Shown here in pieces: positions 48,986 through 60,152 of a DNA stretch of 64,000 bases (position 1 is the stretch's first letter; each line of letters begins with the position of its first letter). Source of the stretch: Kineosporiaceae bacterium SCSIO 59966 (lineage in GTDB: Bacteria > Actinomycetota > Actinomycetes > Actinomycetales > SCSIO-59966). The stretch lies in the NCBI GenBank assembly GCA_020881835.1, contig CP052876.1, positions 1,364,001 to 1,428,000 of the forward strand, given 5' to 3'. The translations under genes and the position numbers were made by a program. The notes under the pieces were generated by a model. The model was given only the letters and a program-made list of their open reading frames with translations, was not told where the DNA came from and searched no databases.

Positions 48986-49617
48986 TCGCGCTGCGCGGGG
49001 TGGACTTCACGTACGGTTCCAGTCCGCCGGTTCTCCGGGACATCGACCTGGACATTCCCGAGGGTCGGATCACGGCCATCACCGGACCGTCCGGCCGGGG
49101 CAAGTCGACGCTCCTGTTCATCGCCGGCCTGTTGCTGCGGCCGACCGGAGGGCAGGTGGTCGTGGGCGGTACGGACGTCGCCAGGCTCCCGGACCGAGCT
49201 CGGTCGCGGATCCGCGGACGGCTGATCGGCTTCGTGTTCCAAGACGCCGCGCTGGACGCCAGCCGCTCGGTCCTCGACAACGTGATCGAGAGCACGGACT
49301 ACAGCGGAGCGTCACGGCGTCAGGCGTCAGACCGTGCCCGGGCGCTGTTGGCTGACCTCGGTGTCCAGGTGGACACCCGGCGCCGACCTGTGCAGATCTC
49401 GGGTGGCCAGGCACAGCGGGTTGCAGTCTGCCGGGCACTGCTGCCCGAGCCTGCGGTCATCCTCGCCGACGAGCCGACGGGCAATCTCGACGAGGAGTCG
49501 GCGCGGGCCGTGATGCACCAGCTGAGAGCCGAAGCCGATCGTGGTGTCGCCGTTGCTGTCGCCACGCATGACGACAGGGTGATCCGTGCGTGTGACTCGC
49601 GCTTCGATCTCTCCTGA
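48982..49617 (+). CDS. MacB/LolD-type ABC transporter ATPase
   Basis: 211 residues. Walker A GPSGRGKST (with K41), a Q loop in FVFQDAALD, signature ISGGQAQRVAVCRAL, Walker B VILADEPTGNLD and a switch His in VATHDDR. The pattern and length are those of MacB, LolD and FtsE ATPases that pair with FtsX-type permeases. GTG 48982 overlaps the preceding stop by four bases. It overlaps the permease by 32 bases. Confidence 0.9.
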   Translation: MIALRGVDFTYGSSPPVLRDIDLDIPEGRITAITGPSGRGKSTLLFIAGLLLRPTGGQVVVGGTDVARLPDRARSRIRGRLIGFVFQDAALDASRSVLDNVIESTDYSGASRRQASDRARALLADLGVQVDTRRRPVQISGGQAQRVAVCRALLPEPAVILADEPTGNLDEESARAVMHQLRAEADRGVAVAVATHDDRVIRACDSRFDLS

Positions 49618-50716
49618 GCCGTCCGGTGCCGGGCTGGTCCGGCTGCTCGGCGCCGCGGCGCGGATCGCCACGAGCCAGCGTGTTCTCAGCCTCGCCATCG
49701 GGCTCATCAGCGCCGGCGTGGTGGTGACGACCCTGGCGACCGCGGGACGCGTGGTGAGCGCCGAGCGCGCCGTCCTCGAGAGGATCGACGACGCCGACGT
49801 GACCGTGATCCAGGTGGTGGACGACGAGGGTGGCGCCGGACTCGACGCCGTAACGGTGCGACGCCTCGAGTCGATGAGCACTGTGGCGTGGGTGGTGGGG
49901 CTGGGTCCGGTAGAAGACGTTCGCCCGTCCGGCCTACCAGGTGCCGAACCGGTTCCAGCTCGGTACGTGGTCGGCTCCTCGCCGGCCCTGCGGCTGCCCC
50001 CGGACTCCGGCTTCCGCCCCCAGGCGGTCGTCGGCGACGCGAGCCGCGACCGGCTGGGCCTGGTCGACTCCTCAGGTGCCGTCGACCTGACCAGTGGGGT
50101 CCAGCTGCCCGTCGTCGGCACGTTCACAGCCTCCCCGCCGTTGTCGTCGCTGCGAGAGCTCGTGCTCATCGTCGAGCCGTCATGGACCGGTCCGCTGCGG
50201 CGAATCCACGTGCAGGTCCGGAACCCGGAGGACGTGCTCGTCACTGCGGAAGCGGTGCAGGCAGTCCTTGGTGACGGTGACAACGCTGCGGCACGAGTCG
50301 AGGTGGCGCAGGACCTCGCCCTGGTTCGCGCTGCTGTCCAGGGCGAGCTCGGGGGAACCGGACGCGCCACAGTGCTCCAGACGCTCGCGGCCGGCCTGCT
50401 CCTGGCGACCTTGACCATCTTCGCCGGCCTCCAGGGCCGTCGGCGGGACTTCGGTCGTCGACGCGCTCTCGGAGCCACCAGGGTCCAGCTCACCGGCGTG
50501 GTCGTCCTGCACGTCCTCCTCGCGGCCGTCCCGGGCGCACTGCTGGGCGCGGTCGGAGGCTCGGTGGCCGTCGTGGCGCTGTCCGGGTCGGGGCCCGGGT
50601 GGCAGTATCCCGTTGCCGTGGCGCTGCTGACCGTCGCCGCGATGGTGCTGGCTGCGGCACTTCCCGCGGTGACCGCCGCGTGGCGCGACCCCGTAGCGGC
50701 CTTGCGTGTGCCGTGA
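49586..50716 (+). CDS. FtsX/MacB-type ABC transporter permease
   Basis: 376 residues. One helix at about 34-54, then a large outer domain of about 220 residues (VTVIQVVDDEGG to VRAAVQGELGG), then three C-terminal helices around RRRDFGRRRALGATRVQLTG, the FtsX-family coupling loop. This is the MacB topology: a mechanotransmission exporter rather than a channel for small solutes. It completes the cassette and ends 16 bases before the second 42-base repeat. Confidence 0.86.
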   Translation: MRVTRASISPEPSGAGLVRLLGAAARIATSQRVLSLAIGLISAGVVVTTLATAGRVVSAERAVLERIDDADVTVIQVVDDEGGAGLDAVTVRRLESMSTVAWVVGLGPVEDVRPSGLPGAEPVPARYVVGSSPALRLPPDSGFRPQAVVGDASRDRLGLVDSSGAVDLTSGVQLPVVGTFTASPPLSSLRELVLIVEPSWTGPLRRIHVQVRNPEDVLVTAEAVQAVLGDGDNAAARVEVAQDLALVRAAVQGELGGTGRATVLQTLAAGLLLATLTIFAGLQGRRRDFGRRRALGATRVQLTGVVVLHVLLAAVPGALLGAVGGSVAVVALSGSGPGWQYPVAVALLTVAAMVLAAALPAVTAAWRDPVAALRVP

Positions 50717-50732
50717 CGGCCGGCGGGTCCCC

Positions 50733-50774
50733 GGTACGGCGCTCCGGTCGCACGGCGAGCTGAGCCGTGCAGAG
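50733..50774 (+). repeat. Right copy of the 42-base direct repeat
   Basis: Resembles the uvrA 3' end, including codons for PVRRSGRTA and an in-phase TGA, but here it is not attached to a gene. It marks the other edge of the cassette. Bases 50775-50905 beyond it hold no gene; GGGCGTTTGCACGCCC (50782-50797) is a small hairpin. Confidence 0.85.
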
Positions 50775-50905
50775 CCCCTGGCGGGCGTTTGCACGCCCTG
50801 CACGGGCGTGCTACCCAGGAACGCGGAGGCGCGTCGCGTCGTTCGCACCGGCGCTGCCGGCAGGTAGTGGGTCAACCGGACACCGACGAGATCAGGGAGC
50901 AAGTC

Positions 50906-51292
50906 ATGCGGTACGACGAGTTCCTGGCCCAGGTGCGCGACCGAGGCAGCTACGCCGACCAGGCGGAGGCGGAGCGGGTCACCCGCACGGTGCTCGACCT
51001 GCTCGGGGAGCGGCTCGCCGGCGGTGAGGCCAAGGACCTGGCGTCCCAGCTCCCGGCGGAACTCCAGGACTCCCTGCTGAGCGCTGCCGACAGCGCAGAG
51101 GGGTACGGCGTCGAGGAGTTCCTCCGCCGACTGGCGCAACGCCTCGACGCGACCGAGGAGACGGCGCGGTGGGACGCCAGCGCGGTGCTCACCACGGTCG
51201 CCGACGCCATCAGCGGCGGTGAGCTCAACCAGGTGCTCTCGCAGCTGCCGAGCACCTACGCGGAGCTGTTCGGCAAGCCCGAGCTGGCCTGA
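50906..51292 (+). CDS. DUF2267 protein
   Basis: 128 residues, helical, soluble. It starts MRYDEFLAQV and has the paired pattern VLDLLGERLAGGEAKDLASQ and VADAISGGELNQVLSQLP, the internal duplication seen in DUF2267. Function is unknown; members are small cytosolic proteins sometimes linked to stress. ATG 50906 has AGGGAG at 50894-50899. Confidence 0.85.
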   Translation: MRYDEFLAQVRDRGSYADQAEAERVTRTVLDLLGERLAGGEAKDLASQLPAELQDSLLSAADSAEGYGVEEFLRRLAQRLDATEETARWDASAVLTTVADAISGGELNQVLSQLPSTYAELFGKPELA

Positions 51293-51311
51293 GAACCCCC
51301 ACGGACGGGCT

Positions 51312-51347
51312 GCGGGACGCCGGCCGGCGGCAGCCGGCGCGTCCCGC
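51312..51347 (+). terminator. Terminator before uvrC
   Basis: GCGGGACGC (51312-51320) pairs with GCGTCCCGC (51339-51347), with a further CGGC/GCCG inside. It is followed by TCCTTA, which also leads into the uvrC -10 box. Confidence 0.7.
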
Positions 51348-51351
51348 TCCT

Positions 51352-51363
51352 TAGGCTGGGTCC
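51352..51363 (+). promoter_or_regulatory. -10 box of a leaderless uvrC promoter
   Basis: TAGGCT (51352-51357), six bases before GTG 51364, with no ribosome-binding site between. Confidence 0.55.
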
Positions 51364-53295
51364 GTGGCCGACCCGTCGACGTACCGCCCGAAGCCGGGCG
51401 AGATCCCCGACGAGCCCGGCGTGTACCGGTTCACCGACGCCGCCGGGCGGGTGATCTACGTCGGCAAGGCGAAGAGCCTGCGCCAACGGCTCAACAGCTA
51501 CTTCGCCGACGTGGCCTCGCTGCACCCGCGCACCCAGCAGATGGTCACCACGGCGACCGCCGTCCAGTGGACCGTCGTGGCCACCGAGGTGGAGGCCCTC
51601 CAGCTCGAGTACTCCTGGATCAAGGAGTTCGACCCGCGCTTCAACGTCAGGTACCGGGACGACAAGTCCTACCCGTACCTGGCCGTCACGATGGGGGAGG
51701 AGTTCCCCCGGGTCCAGGTGATGCGCGGACGCAAGAGGCCCGGCACCCGCTACTTCGGCCCGTACGCGCACGCGTGGGCGATCCGGGAGACCGTCGACCT
51801 GCTGCTGCGGGTGTTCCCGGTCCGCACCTGCTCGGCGGGGGTGTTCAAGCGCGCCGGCCAGGTGGGCCGGCCGTGCCTGCTCGGGTACATCGACAAGTGC
51901 TCCGCGCCCTGTGTCGGGTCGATCAGCCCCGAGGACCACCGGGCCCTCGCCGAGGACTTCTGCGACTTCATGGCCGGGTCGACCGGCCGCTTCGTCCACC
52001 GGCTCGAGCGGGAGATGCGCCAGGCCGCCGCCGACCTCGACTTCGAGCGGGCCGCCCGGCTGCGCGACGACGTCGAGGCCCTGCGCCGGGCGATCGAGAA
52101 GAACGCCGTCGTCCTGCCGGACGCCACCGACGCCGACGTCTTCGCCCTCGCCGAGGACGAGCTCGAGGCCGCCGTCCAGGTCTTCCACGTGCGCGGCGGC
52201 CGGGTCCGCGGCCAGCGCGGCTGGGTGGTGGAGAAGGTGGAGGACCTCAGCACCGGCGAGCTCGTCGAGCACCTGCTCCAGCAGGTCTACGGGGACGCCG
52301 CGGACGCCGTCCCGCGGGAGGTCCTCGTCCCCGAGCTGCCGCCGGACCTGGCGGAGGTGACCGCCTGGCTGACCGGCCTGCGTGGCGGGCGCGTCGACGT
52401 CCGGGTGCCGCAGCGGGGCGACAAGCGCGCCCTCGCCCAGACCGTGCAGCGCAACGCCACCCAGGCCCTCGCCCTGCACAAGACCCGGCGCGCCGGGGAC
52501 CTCACCACCCGCAGCCAGGCGCTGCAGGAGATCCAGGACGCTCTCGGGCTCGCCGACGCCCCGCTGCGGATCGAGTGCTTCGACGTGTCCAACCTGCAGG
52601 GCACCGAGGTGGTCGCCTCGATGGTCGTGTTCGAGGACGGCCTGCCCCGCAAGTCCGAGTACCGGCGGTTCGCCGTCCGCGGGACCGGCGGCCAGGACGA
52701 CGTCGCCGCCGTGCACGAGGTGATCGGCCGCCGGTTCCGTCGCTACCTCGACGAGCGGGTGGAGTCCGGGGAGCTCGTCGCGGAGGGCGAGCAGGGCCGT
52801 CGGTTCGCCTACCCGCCCAGCCTCGTCGTCGTCGACGGCGGGCAGCCGCAGGTCGCCGCGGCCGCCCGGGCGCTGGAGGAGCTCGGCGTCACCGACGTCG
52901 CCCTGTGCGGCCTGGCCAAGCGGCTCGAGGAGGTGTGGCTGCCCGGTGAGGACCACCCGGTCGTGCTGCCGCGCACCAGCCAGGGCCTCTACCTGCTGCA
53001 GCGGGTGCGCGACGAGGCCCACCGGTTCGCCATCACCTACCACCGGCAACGGCGCAGCTCGGCGATGACCCGCAGCGTGCTGGACGACGTCCCCGGCCTG
53101 GGCCCGGCGCGGCGTGCCGCGCTGCTCAAGCGGTTCGGCTCGCTCAAGCGGCTGCGCGCCGCCACCGCGGAGGAGATCGCCACGGTGCCCGGCATCGGAC
53201 CGGCCACCGCGCAGGCCGTCGTCGACGCGCTGCGGGAGCCGGCGGGGGCCGCTCCCGCGGTCAACCTCGCCACCGGCGAGGTGCTCGAGGGCTGA
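51364..53295 (+). CDS. uvrC: Excinuclease ABC subunit C
   Basis: 643-residue dual nuclease that cuts on both sides of a UvrB-bound lesion. The GIY-YIG nuclease is at the N-terminus ([19 protein letters not shown]), with the four cysteines of [10 protein letters not shown] and [13 protein letters not shown]. The UVR motif is [20 protein letters not shown]. The RNase H-like nuclease has [12 protein letters not shown] and VVVDGG. Two helix-hairpin-helix motifs close the protein ([13 protein letters not shown] and [12 protein letters not shown]). It starts the conserved run uvrC-rapZ-yvcK-whiA. Confidence 0.97.
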   Translation: MADPSTYRPKPGEIPDEPGVYRFTDAAGRVIYVGKAKSLRQRLNSYFADVASLHPRTQQMVTTATAVQWTVVATEVEALQLEYSWIKEFDPRFNVRYRDDKSYPYLAVTMGEEFPRVQVMRGRKRPGTRYFGPYAHAWAIRETVDLLLRVFPVRTCSAGVFKRAGQVGRPCLLGYIDKCSAPCVGSISPEDHRALAEDFCDFMAGSTGRFVHRLEREMRQAAADLDFERAARLRDDVEALRRAIEKNAVVLPDATDADVFALAEDELEAAVQVFHVRGGRVRGQRGWVVEKVEDLSTGELVEHLLQQVYGDAADAVPREVLVPELPPDLAEVTAWLTGLRGGRVDVRVPQRGDKRALAQTVQRNATQALALHKTRRAGDLTTRSQALQEIQDALGLADAPLRIECFDVSNLQGTEVVASMVVFEDGLPRKSEYRRFAVRGTGGQDDVAAVHEVIGRRFRRYLDERVESGELVAEGEQGRRFAYPPSLVVVDGGQPQVAAAARALEELGVTDVALCGLAKRLEEVWLPGEDHPVVLPRTSQGLYLLQRVRDEAHRFAITYHRQRRSSAMTRSVLDDVPGLGPARRAALLKRFGSLKRLRAATAEEIATVPGIGPATAQAVVDALREPAGAAPAVNLATGEVLEG

Positions 53296-53324
53296 GCGGC
53301 CCACCGGCTGCCATCATGGGCGCC

Positions 53325-54257
53325 GTGACGAGCCCGACGCCCGACCCGCCGCCCGTGCAGCACGCCGAGCAGCAGGGTGAGCAGCTGCCCGACGTCACCG
53401 GCCCGGAGATCCTCATCATCACCGGGATGTCCGGGGCCGGTCGGACGACCGCCGCGAACGTGCTCGAGGACCTCGGCTGGTACGTGGTGGACAACCTGCC
53501 GCCGCAGATGCTCGCGCCGCTGGCCCTGCTGGCCGCCCGGGCCGGCGGCAAGGTTCCCCGGGTCGCCGTCGTCGTCGACGTCCGGGGGCGCACCTTCTTC
53601 ACCGACCTCACCGAGTCCCTCGCCGAACTGCGCCGGCGGGCGATCGACCTGCGGGTGCTGTTCCTCGACGCCAACGACGAGACCCTCGTCCGCCGGTTCG
53701 AGTCCGTCCGGCGACCGCACCCGCTGCAGGCGGACGGCCGGATCCTCGACGGCATCGCCCGCGAGCGGGAGCTGCTCGGGGACCTGCACGCCACCGCCGA
53801 CGTCGTCGTGGACACCAGCGCCCTCAACGTCCACGAGCTCGGGGCGAAGATCTCGGAGCTGTTCGCCGAGCCGCAGGCCTCCGGGCTGCGGGTCACGGTC
53901 ATGTCGTTCGGGTTCAAGTACGGCCTGCCGGTCGACTCCGACCACGTCGTCGACGTCCGGTTCCTGCCGAACCCGCACTGGATCCCCGAGCTCGAGCCGT
54001 TCACCGGGCAGGACGAGAAGGTCGCCGACTTCGTGCTGAGCCGGCCCGGCGCCGCGGAGTTCGTCGACCGGTACGTCGCCGCGCTCGAACCGGTGATGGC
54101 GGGGTACCGCCGGGAGAACCGGCACTACGTCACCATCGCCATCGGGTGCACCGGCGGCAAGCACCGGTCCGTGGCGCTCAGCGAGGAGATCGCGCGGCGC
54201 CTCGCGGCCACCGGCGTCCGAGCCCGCGCCGTGCACCGTGACCTGGGGCGCGAGTGA
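53325..54257 (+). CDS. rapZ: RapZ/YvcJ-family nucleotide-binding protein
   Basis: 310 residues. In Escherichia coli RapZ guides RNase E to a small RNA; the role in Actinomycetota is less clear. The P-loop reads [10 protein letters not shown] with Arg in place of the usual Lys, a variant I recall from other actinobacterial homologues. WYVVDNLPP and the C-terminal domain ([31 protein letters not shown]) are complete. GTG 53325 is chosen because CATCAT (53312-53317) is seven bases upstream; ATG 53316 would lie in that box. It overlaps yvcK by four bases. Confidence 0.92.
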   Translation: MTSPTPDPPPVQHAEQQGEQLPDVTGPEILIITGMSGAGRTTAANVLEDLGWYVVDNLPPQMLAPLALLAARAGGKVPRVAVVVDVRGRTFFTDLTESLAELRRRAIDLRVLFLDANDETLVRRFESVRRPHPLQADGRILDGIARERELLGDLHATADVVVDTSALNVHELGAKISELFAEPQASGLRVTVMSFGFKYGLPVDSDHVVDVRFLPNPHWIPELEPFTGQDEKVADFVLSRPGAAEFVDRYVAALEPVMAGYRRENRHYVTIAIGCTGGKHRSVALSEEIARRLAATGVRARAVHRDLGRE

Positions 54258-55219
54258 GGCCGTCGCCGCGCGTCGTCGCGCTCGGCGGCGGGCACGGGCT
54301 GGCCGCCTCGCTGCAGGCGCTGCGCCACCTCACCGACCGGCTCACCGCCGTCGTCACCGTCGCCGACGACGGTGGCTCCAGTGGGCGGCTGCGCCGCGAG
54401 CTCGACGTGCTGCCGCCAGGGGACCTGCGGATGGCGCTGTCCGCGCTGTGCGACGACGGGGAGTGGGGGCGCACCTGGCGGGACGTGCTGCAGCACCGGT
54501 TCCGCAGCGACGGCGGCCTGGACGACCACGCCGTCGGCAACCTGCTCATCGTCGCCCTGTGGGACCTGCTGGGGGACCCCGTCGCCGGCCTGGACTGGGT
54601 GGCCCGGCTGCTCGGGGCCCGCGGGCGGGTGCTGCCGATGGCGCTCGTCCCGCTCGACATCGAGGCGGACGTGACCGGCCTGGACCCCGACCACCCGGAC
54701 GACGTCCACGTCGTGCGCGGGCAGGTCGCCGTCGCCACCACGCGCGGCCGGGTGGTCGGGCTGCGGCTCACCCCGGCCGAGCCGCCGTCCTGCCCCGAGG
54801 CCCTCGACGCCGTCCGCGACGCCGACTGGGTGGTCCTCGGTCCCGGCTCGTGGTTCACCAGCGTCACCCCGCACCTGCTCGTCCCCGACCTGGCCGCCGC
54901 GCTGACCACGACCCGGGCCCGGCGCTGCGTCGTGCTCAACCTCGAGGCGGACGCCGGGGAGACCGCCGGGCTCACCGCACAGGAGCACGTGGAGGCGCTG
55001 CGTGCGCACGCACCGGCGATGCGGCTGGACGTCGTGCTCGCCGACCCCACCGCGGTGGACGACGTGGACGCGCTGGCCGCCGCTGTCGCCGCGGCCGGCG
55101 GCCGCCTGGTGCTGCGTCAGGTCAGCCTCGGCGACGGGACCGCCCGGCACGACCCGCTGCGGCTGGCCGCCGCGTTCCGGGACGTCTTCGACGGGGTGCT
55201 CGGGGACGTCGGCACGTGA
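54254..55219 (+). CDS. yvcK: YvcK/CofD-like protein (gluconeogenesis factor family)
   Basis: 321 residues, Rossmann-like. The nucleotide-binding start is [17 protein letters not shown], with [23 protein letters not shown] and [15 protein letters not shown]. In Bacillus YvcK binds UDP-GlcNAc and links carbon status to cell-wall synthesis; the homologue in Mycobacterium (CuvA) does the same. It is fused by a four-base overlap to rapZ and followed by whiA, the conserved actinobacterial order. Confidence 0.93.
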   Translation: MRPSPRVVALGGGHGLAASLQALRHLTDRLTAVVTVADDGGSSGRLRRELDVLPPGDLRMALSALCDDGEWGRTWRDVLQHRFRSDGGLDDHAVGNLLIVALWDLLGDPVAGLDWVARLLGARGRVLPMALVPLDIEADVTGLDPDHPDDVHVVRGQVAVATTRGRVVGLRLTPAEPPSCPEALDAVRDADWVVLGPGSWFTSVTPHLLVPDLAAALTTTRARRCVVLNLEADAGETAGLTAQEHVEALRAHAPAMRLDVVLADPTAVDDVDALAAAVAAAGGRLVLRQVSLGDGTARHDPLRLAAAFRDVFDGVLGDVGT

Positions 55220-55241
55220 GCGCGGTGGCAGGATGTCCGCC

Positions 55242-56222
55242 ATGGCGCTGACCGCACAGGTGAAGGACGAGCTCAGCCGCCTCGATGTCACCCGGACCTG
55301 CTGCCGCAAGGCGGAGGTGTCGTCGCTGCTGCGGTTCGCCGGCGGGTTGCACATCGTCTCCGGCCGGGTGGTCGTCGAGGCCGAGCTCGACACCGGGGTG
55401 GCGGCGCGCAGGCTGCGCAAGGACGTCGCCGAGGTGTTCGGCAAGACCAGCGAGATGCTCGTGGTCTCCGGCGGCGGGCTGCGCCGTGGCTCCCGGTACG
55501 TCGTCCGGGTCGTGCGCGAGGGCGAGGCCCTGGCCCACCAGACCGGGCTGCTCGACCCGCGCGGCCGGCCCGTGCGCGGACTGCCGCCGCAGGTCGTGTC
55601 CGGGGCCACCTGCGACGCCGAGGCGGCCTGGCGCGGCGCCTTTCTCGCGCACGGCTCGCTGACCGAGCCTGGTCGCTCCTCCGCCCTGGAGATCACCTGC
55701 CCCGGCCCGGAGGCGGCCCTCGCGCTCGTCGGTGCCGCCCGGCGGCTCGGCATCCCGGCCAAGGCCCGCGACGTCCGGGGCGTCGACCGGGTCGTCATCC
55801 GGGACGGCGACGCGATCGGCGCGATGCTGACCCGGCTCGGCGCCCACGACGCGGTGCTGACCTGGGAGGAGCGACGGATGCGCCGGGAGGTCCGGGCGAC
55901 CGCGAACCGGCTGGCGAACTTCGACGACGCGAACCTGCGCCGCTCGGCGCGGGCCGCGGTGGCCGCCGGCGCCCGGGTGGAGCGGGCCCTGGAGATCCTC
56001 GGGGACGAGGTGCCCGAGCACCTCCAGGCCGCCGGACGGCTCCGGCTCCAGCACCGGCAGGCGTCGCTGGAGGAGCTCGGCCAGCTGGCCGACCCGCCGA
56101 TGACCAAGGACGCCGTCGCCGGCCGGATCCGCCGGCTGCTCGCCATGGCCGACCGCCGGGCCGCCGAGCTCGGCGTCCCCGGCACGGACGCGAGCATCAC
56201 CCCGGACATGCTCGAGGGGTGA
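55242..56222 (+). CDS. whiA: WhiA-family DNA-binding regulator
   Basis: 326 residues. An N-terminal LAGLIDADG-like fold ([11 protein letters not shown] in the second half) is joined to a C-terminal helix-turn-helix ([24 protein letters not shown]). WhiA controls sporulation genes in Streptomyces and division or chromosome organisation elsewhere. ATG 55242 gives the canonical [14 protein letters not shown] start and is seven bases after CAGGAT (55229-55234); ATG 55233 lies inside that box. Confidence 0.94.
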   Translation: MALTAQVKDELSRLDVTRTCCRKAEVSSLLRFAGGLHIVSGRVVVEAELDTGVAARRLRKDVAEVFGKTSEMLVVSGGGLRRGSRYVVRVVREGEALAHQTGLLDPRGRPVRGLPPQVVSGATCDAEAAWRGAFLAHGSLTEPGRSSALEITCPGPEAALALVGAARRLGIPAKARDVRGVDRVVIRDGDAIGAMLTRLGAHDAVLTWEERRMRREVRATANRLANFDDANLRRSARAAVAAGARVERALEILGDEVPEHLQAAGRLRLQHRQASLEELGQLADPPMTKDAVAGRIRRLLAMADRRAAELGVPGTDASITPDMLEG

Positions 56223-56282
56223 CCAACGGCCCACCAGGGGGGACCGAGGACCTCTGGTGAGCGTCGACCTGCGGGTATCCCC

Positions 56283-57362
<1,080 letters not shown>

Positions 57363-57378
57363 CCCAGGGGCCCAGGGC

Positions 57379-58569
57379 GTGAAGACCATCGACGACCTCG
57401 GCGACCTGCGCGGGCGGCGCGTCCTCGTGCGCAGCGACCTCAACGTGCCGCTCGACGGGACGACCATCACCGACGACGGCCGGATCCGGGCGTCGCTGCC
57501 GACCTGGCAGCGACTGCTCGGGGCCGGCGCACGGGTGGTCGTCGTCGCCCACCTCGGCCGGCCGAAGGGTGCACCGGACGAGCGGTACTCGCTGCGGCCC
57601 GTGCACGAGCGGGTGACCGAGCTGCTGCCCGGCACGACCGTCCGGTTCGCCGGCGACACCGTCGGGGAGCAGGCCCGCACGGCCGTCGCCGCCCTGCGCG
57701 ACGGTGAGCTGCTGCTGCTGGAGAACCTGCGGTTCAACCCGGGGGAGACGAGCAAGGACGACGACGAGCGCGGCGCGTTCGCCGACCAGCTCGCCGCCCT
57801 GGCCGACGTCTACGTCTCCGACGGGTTCGGTGTCGTGCACCGCAAGCAGGCCAGCGTCTACGACGTCGCACAGCGGCTGCCGCACGCCGCGGGCGGACTC
57901 GTGCTCGCCGAGGTGGAGGTGCTGCGGCGGCTGACCGAGGACCCGCAGCGGCCCTACGTCGTCGTCCTCGGTGGCGCGAAGGTCTCCGACAAGCTCGGTG
58001 TCATCGAGAACCTGCTCGGTACCGCCGACCGGATCCTCGTCGGTGGCGGCATGGCCTTCACCTTCCTCGCCGCGCAGGGCCACGAGGTCGGCTCGAGCCT
58101 GCTGGAGGCCGACCAGGTGGACGTCGTGCGCGGCTACCTCGAGACGGCGAGCGAGCGCGGCGTGGAGTTCGTGCTGCCCACCGACGTCGTCGCGGCGACC
58201 GCGTTCAGCGCGGACGCCGAGCACGAGGTGGTCCCGGCCGACGCGATCCCGGCCGACCGGATCGGCCTGGACATCGGCCCCCGGTCGGCGTCCGAGTTCG
58301 CCCGGCACGTCGGCGAGGCCCGCACCGTGTTCTGGAACGGGCCGATGGGCGCGTTCGAGATGGCGCCGTACGCCGAGGGCACCCGGGCGCTGGCCGAGGC
58401 GCTGGCCCGCTCCGAGGCGTTCAGCGTGGTCGGCGGCGGGGACTCCGCCGCCGCCGTGCGGCTGCTCGGGTTCTCCGACGACGACTTCGGGCACATCTCC
58501 ACCGGCGGCGGTGCGAGCCTGGAGTACCTCGAGGGCAAGACGCTGCCCGGGCTGGAGGTGCTCGCCTGA
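57379..58569 (+). CDS. pgk: Phosphoglycerate kinase
   Basis: 396 residues. Two-domain kinase with [13 protein letters not shown] and AHLGRPKG (phosphoglycerate site), [31 protein letters not shown] and GGGDSAAAV (nucleotide site). It gives ATP and 3-phosphoglycerate. GTG 57379 is 16 bases after gap; GGGG stretches before it are the only candidate ribosome-binding site. The stop shares one base with the tpiA ATG. Confidence 0.97.
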   Translation: MKTIDDLGDLRGRRVLVRSDLNVPLDGTTITDDGRIRASLPTWQRLLGAGARVVVVAHLGRPKGAPDERYSLRPVHERVTELLPGTTVRFAGDTVGEQARTAVAALRDGELLLLENLRFNPGETSKDDDERGAFADQLAALADVYVSDGFGVVHRKQASVYDVAQRLPHAAGGLVLAEVEVLRRLTEDPQRPYVVVLGGAKVSDKLGVIENLLGTADRILVGGGMAFTFLAAQGHEVGSSLLEADQVDVVRGYLETASERGVEFVLPTDVVAATAFSADAEHEVVPADAIPADRIGLDIGPRSASEFARHVGEARTVFWNGPMGAFEMAPYAEGTRALAEALARSEAFSVVGGGDSAAAVRLLGFSDDDFGHISTGGGASLEYLEGKTLPGLEVLA

Positions 58570-59381
58570 TGGCCGTCACCCGGACCCCGCTGATGGCGGG
58601 GAACTGGAAGATGAACCTCGACCACCTCCAGGCGACCCACCTGGTGCAGAAGCTCGCCTGGACCCTGCAGGACGCCAAGCACGACGTCGCCGAGGTCGAG
58701 GTGGCCGTGCTGCCGCCGTTCACGGACCTGCGCTCGGTGCAGACGCTCGTCGACGGCGACCGGCTCGCCGTCCGGTACGGGGCGCAGGACTGCTCCCCGT
58801 ACGACGAGGGCGCCTACACCGGTGACGTCTCCGCCCGGATGCTGGCCCGGCTGGGCTGCACCTACGTCGTGGTCGGGCACAGCGAGCGCCGCCAGCACCA
58901 CCACGAGGACGACGCCCTCGTCGGCGCCAAGGCGCACGCCGCGCTCCGGCACGGCCTGACCCCGATCGTCTGCCTCGGTGAGGACCTCGCCGTCCGCCAG
59001 GAGCAGCGGCACGTCGAGCACTGCACTGGTTCCCTCGACGGCGTCCTGGACGCGCTGGTCGCGGCGGGCGCGACCGAGGAGCAGCTCGTCGGTCTCGTCG
59101 TGGCCTACGAGCCGGTCTGGGCGATCGGCACCGGTGAGGTCGCCTCCCCGCAGGACGCCCAGGAGGTCTGCGCAGCGTTGCGCGGGCGGCTGGCCGAACG
59201 CCACGGCGACGCCGTGGCCCAGGGCGTGCGGGTGCTGTACGGCGGGTCGGTGAAGTCCGGGAACGTCGCGTCGATCATGGCCCAGCCGGACGTCGACGGG
59301 GCGCTGGTCGGTGGGGCGAGCCTGGACGCCGAGGAGTTCGCTGCGATCTGCCGCTACCGGCATCACCAGGTCGGCCTGTGA
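58569..59381 (+). CDS. tpiA: Triose-phosphate isomerase
   Basis: 270 residues. TIM barrel with MAGNWKMN (K14), catalytic His in VVVGHSERR, catalytic Glu in [11 protein letters not shown] and phosphate loop [13 protein letters not shown] 58569 overlaps the pgk stop (TGATG). It completes the lower-glycolysis operon. Confidence 0.97.
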   Translation: MAVTRTPLMAGNWKMNLDHLQATHLVQKLAWTLQDAKHDVAEVEVAVLPPFTDLRSVQTLVDGDRLAVRYGAQDCSPYDEGAYTGDVSARMLARLGCTYVVVGHSERRQHHHEDDALVGAKAHAALRHGLTPIVCLGEDLAVRQEQRHVEHCTGSLDGVLDALVAAGATEEQLVGLVVAYEPVWAIGTGEVASPQDAQEVCAALRGRLAERHGDAVAQGVRVLYGGSVKSGNVASIMAQPDVDGALVGGASLDAEEFAAICRYRHHQVGL

Positions 59382-59393
59382 CGCCGGAGCACG

Positions 59394-59399
59394 TATCCT
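59394..59399 (+). promoter_or_regulatory. -10 box before secG
   Basis: TATCCT, giving a short leader of about 33 bases with GAAAGG before the GTG. secG can thus be expressed apart from the glycolytic genes. Confidence 0.5.
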
Positions 59400-59439
59400 G
59401 TCCGGCGTCCGGACCGACCGACGGCTCGAAAGGCCCGCT

Positions 59440-59691
59440 GTGACCGCTCTGCGCATCACCCTCCAGGTGCTGCTCGCCCTGACCAGCCTGTTCCTCGTGC
59501 TGCTGATCCTCATGCACAAGGGACGCGGCGGCGGTCTGTCGGACATGTTCGGTGGCGGGATGTCCTCCGGGGCGGCGAGCTCCGGTGTCGCGGAGCGCAA
59601 CCTCAACCGGTTCACCATCGGGGTGGCCGTCGTCTGGTCCGTGGTGATCGTGCTGCTCGGCGTCATCGAGCGGTTCTTCCCGCAGGGCTGA
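59440..59691 (+). CDS. secG: Preprotein translocase subunit SecG
   Basis: 83 residues. Two membrane helices (about 4-24 and 60-78) around a Gly-rich cytosolic loop with HKGRGGGLSDMFGGG, the SecG hallmark. It assists SecYE in protein export. GTG 59440 gives the usual length. Its place after tpiA is conserved in Actinomycetota. Confidence 0.94.
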   Translation: MTALRITLQVLLALTSLFLVLLILMHKGRGGGLSDMFGGGMSSGAASSGVAERNLNRFTIGVAVVWSVVIVLLGVIERFFPQG

Positions 59692-59722
59692 CCGGGGCCA
59701 GGACGCCGGGCACGGCAGGTAC

Positions 59723-59762
59723 CACGAGCACGACGAGGACGACGAGCACGACGAGCACGACA
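59723..59762 (+). repeat. ACGACGAGC-type short tandem repeats before rbpA
   Basis: Alternating CACGACGAG and GACGACGAG units run for about 40 bases up to the rbpA ribosome-binding site (GGGAGCGAGGA). It is low-complexity, and no promoter box is visible in it. Confidence 0.6.
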
Positions 59763-59776
59763 GGGAGCGAGGAACG

Positions 59777-60127
59777 GTGGCTGGTGGCAACGCGATCCGG
59801 GGGAGCCGGGTCGGAGCAGGCCCGATGGGTGAGGCCGAGCGGGGCGAGGCCGCCCCGCGGTTCTTCGTCTCGTACTGGTGCGCGAACCAGCACGAGACGC
59901 GACCCAGCTTCGCCGAGGAGGAGGGGCTGCAGGTCCCCGAGACCTGGGACTGCCCGCGCTGCGGCTTCCCCGCCGGCCAGGACCGGGACAACCCACCGGC
60001 GCCGCCGCGCAACGAGCCCTACAAGACCCACCTCGCGTACGTGAAGGAGCGTCGCAGCGACGCCGACGGCGAGGCCATCCTCGCCGAGGCCCTCGAGGCG
60101 CTGCGCGCCAAGCGGATCGTCCGCTAG
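59777..60127 (+). CDS. rbpA: RNA polymerase-binding protein RbpA
   Basis: 116 residues. An actinobacterial transcription factor that binds sigma and stabilises the open promoter complex. The basic N-terminal tail (GNAIRGSRVGAGP) is followed by the core with cysteines in YWCANQHET and WDCPRCGFP that bind zinc. The C-terminal sigma-interaction helix is EAILAEALEALRAKR. GTG 59777; the length matches the family. Confidence 0.95.
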   Translation: MAGGNAIRGSRVGAGPMGEAERGEAAPRFFVSYWCANQHETRPSFAEEEGLQVPETWDCPRCGFPAGQDRDNPPAPPRNEPYKTHLAYVKERRSDADGEAILAEALEALRAKRIVR

Positions 60128-60152
60128 CAGCCGGCGTTAGCAGCCAGCCCGG

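Noticed and set aside
46849-50774. Complete integrative element or prophage
   Set aside because: The flanking repeats fit, but no integrase, excisionase, replication or phage gene is inside; described only as a cassette.
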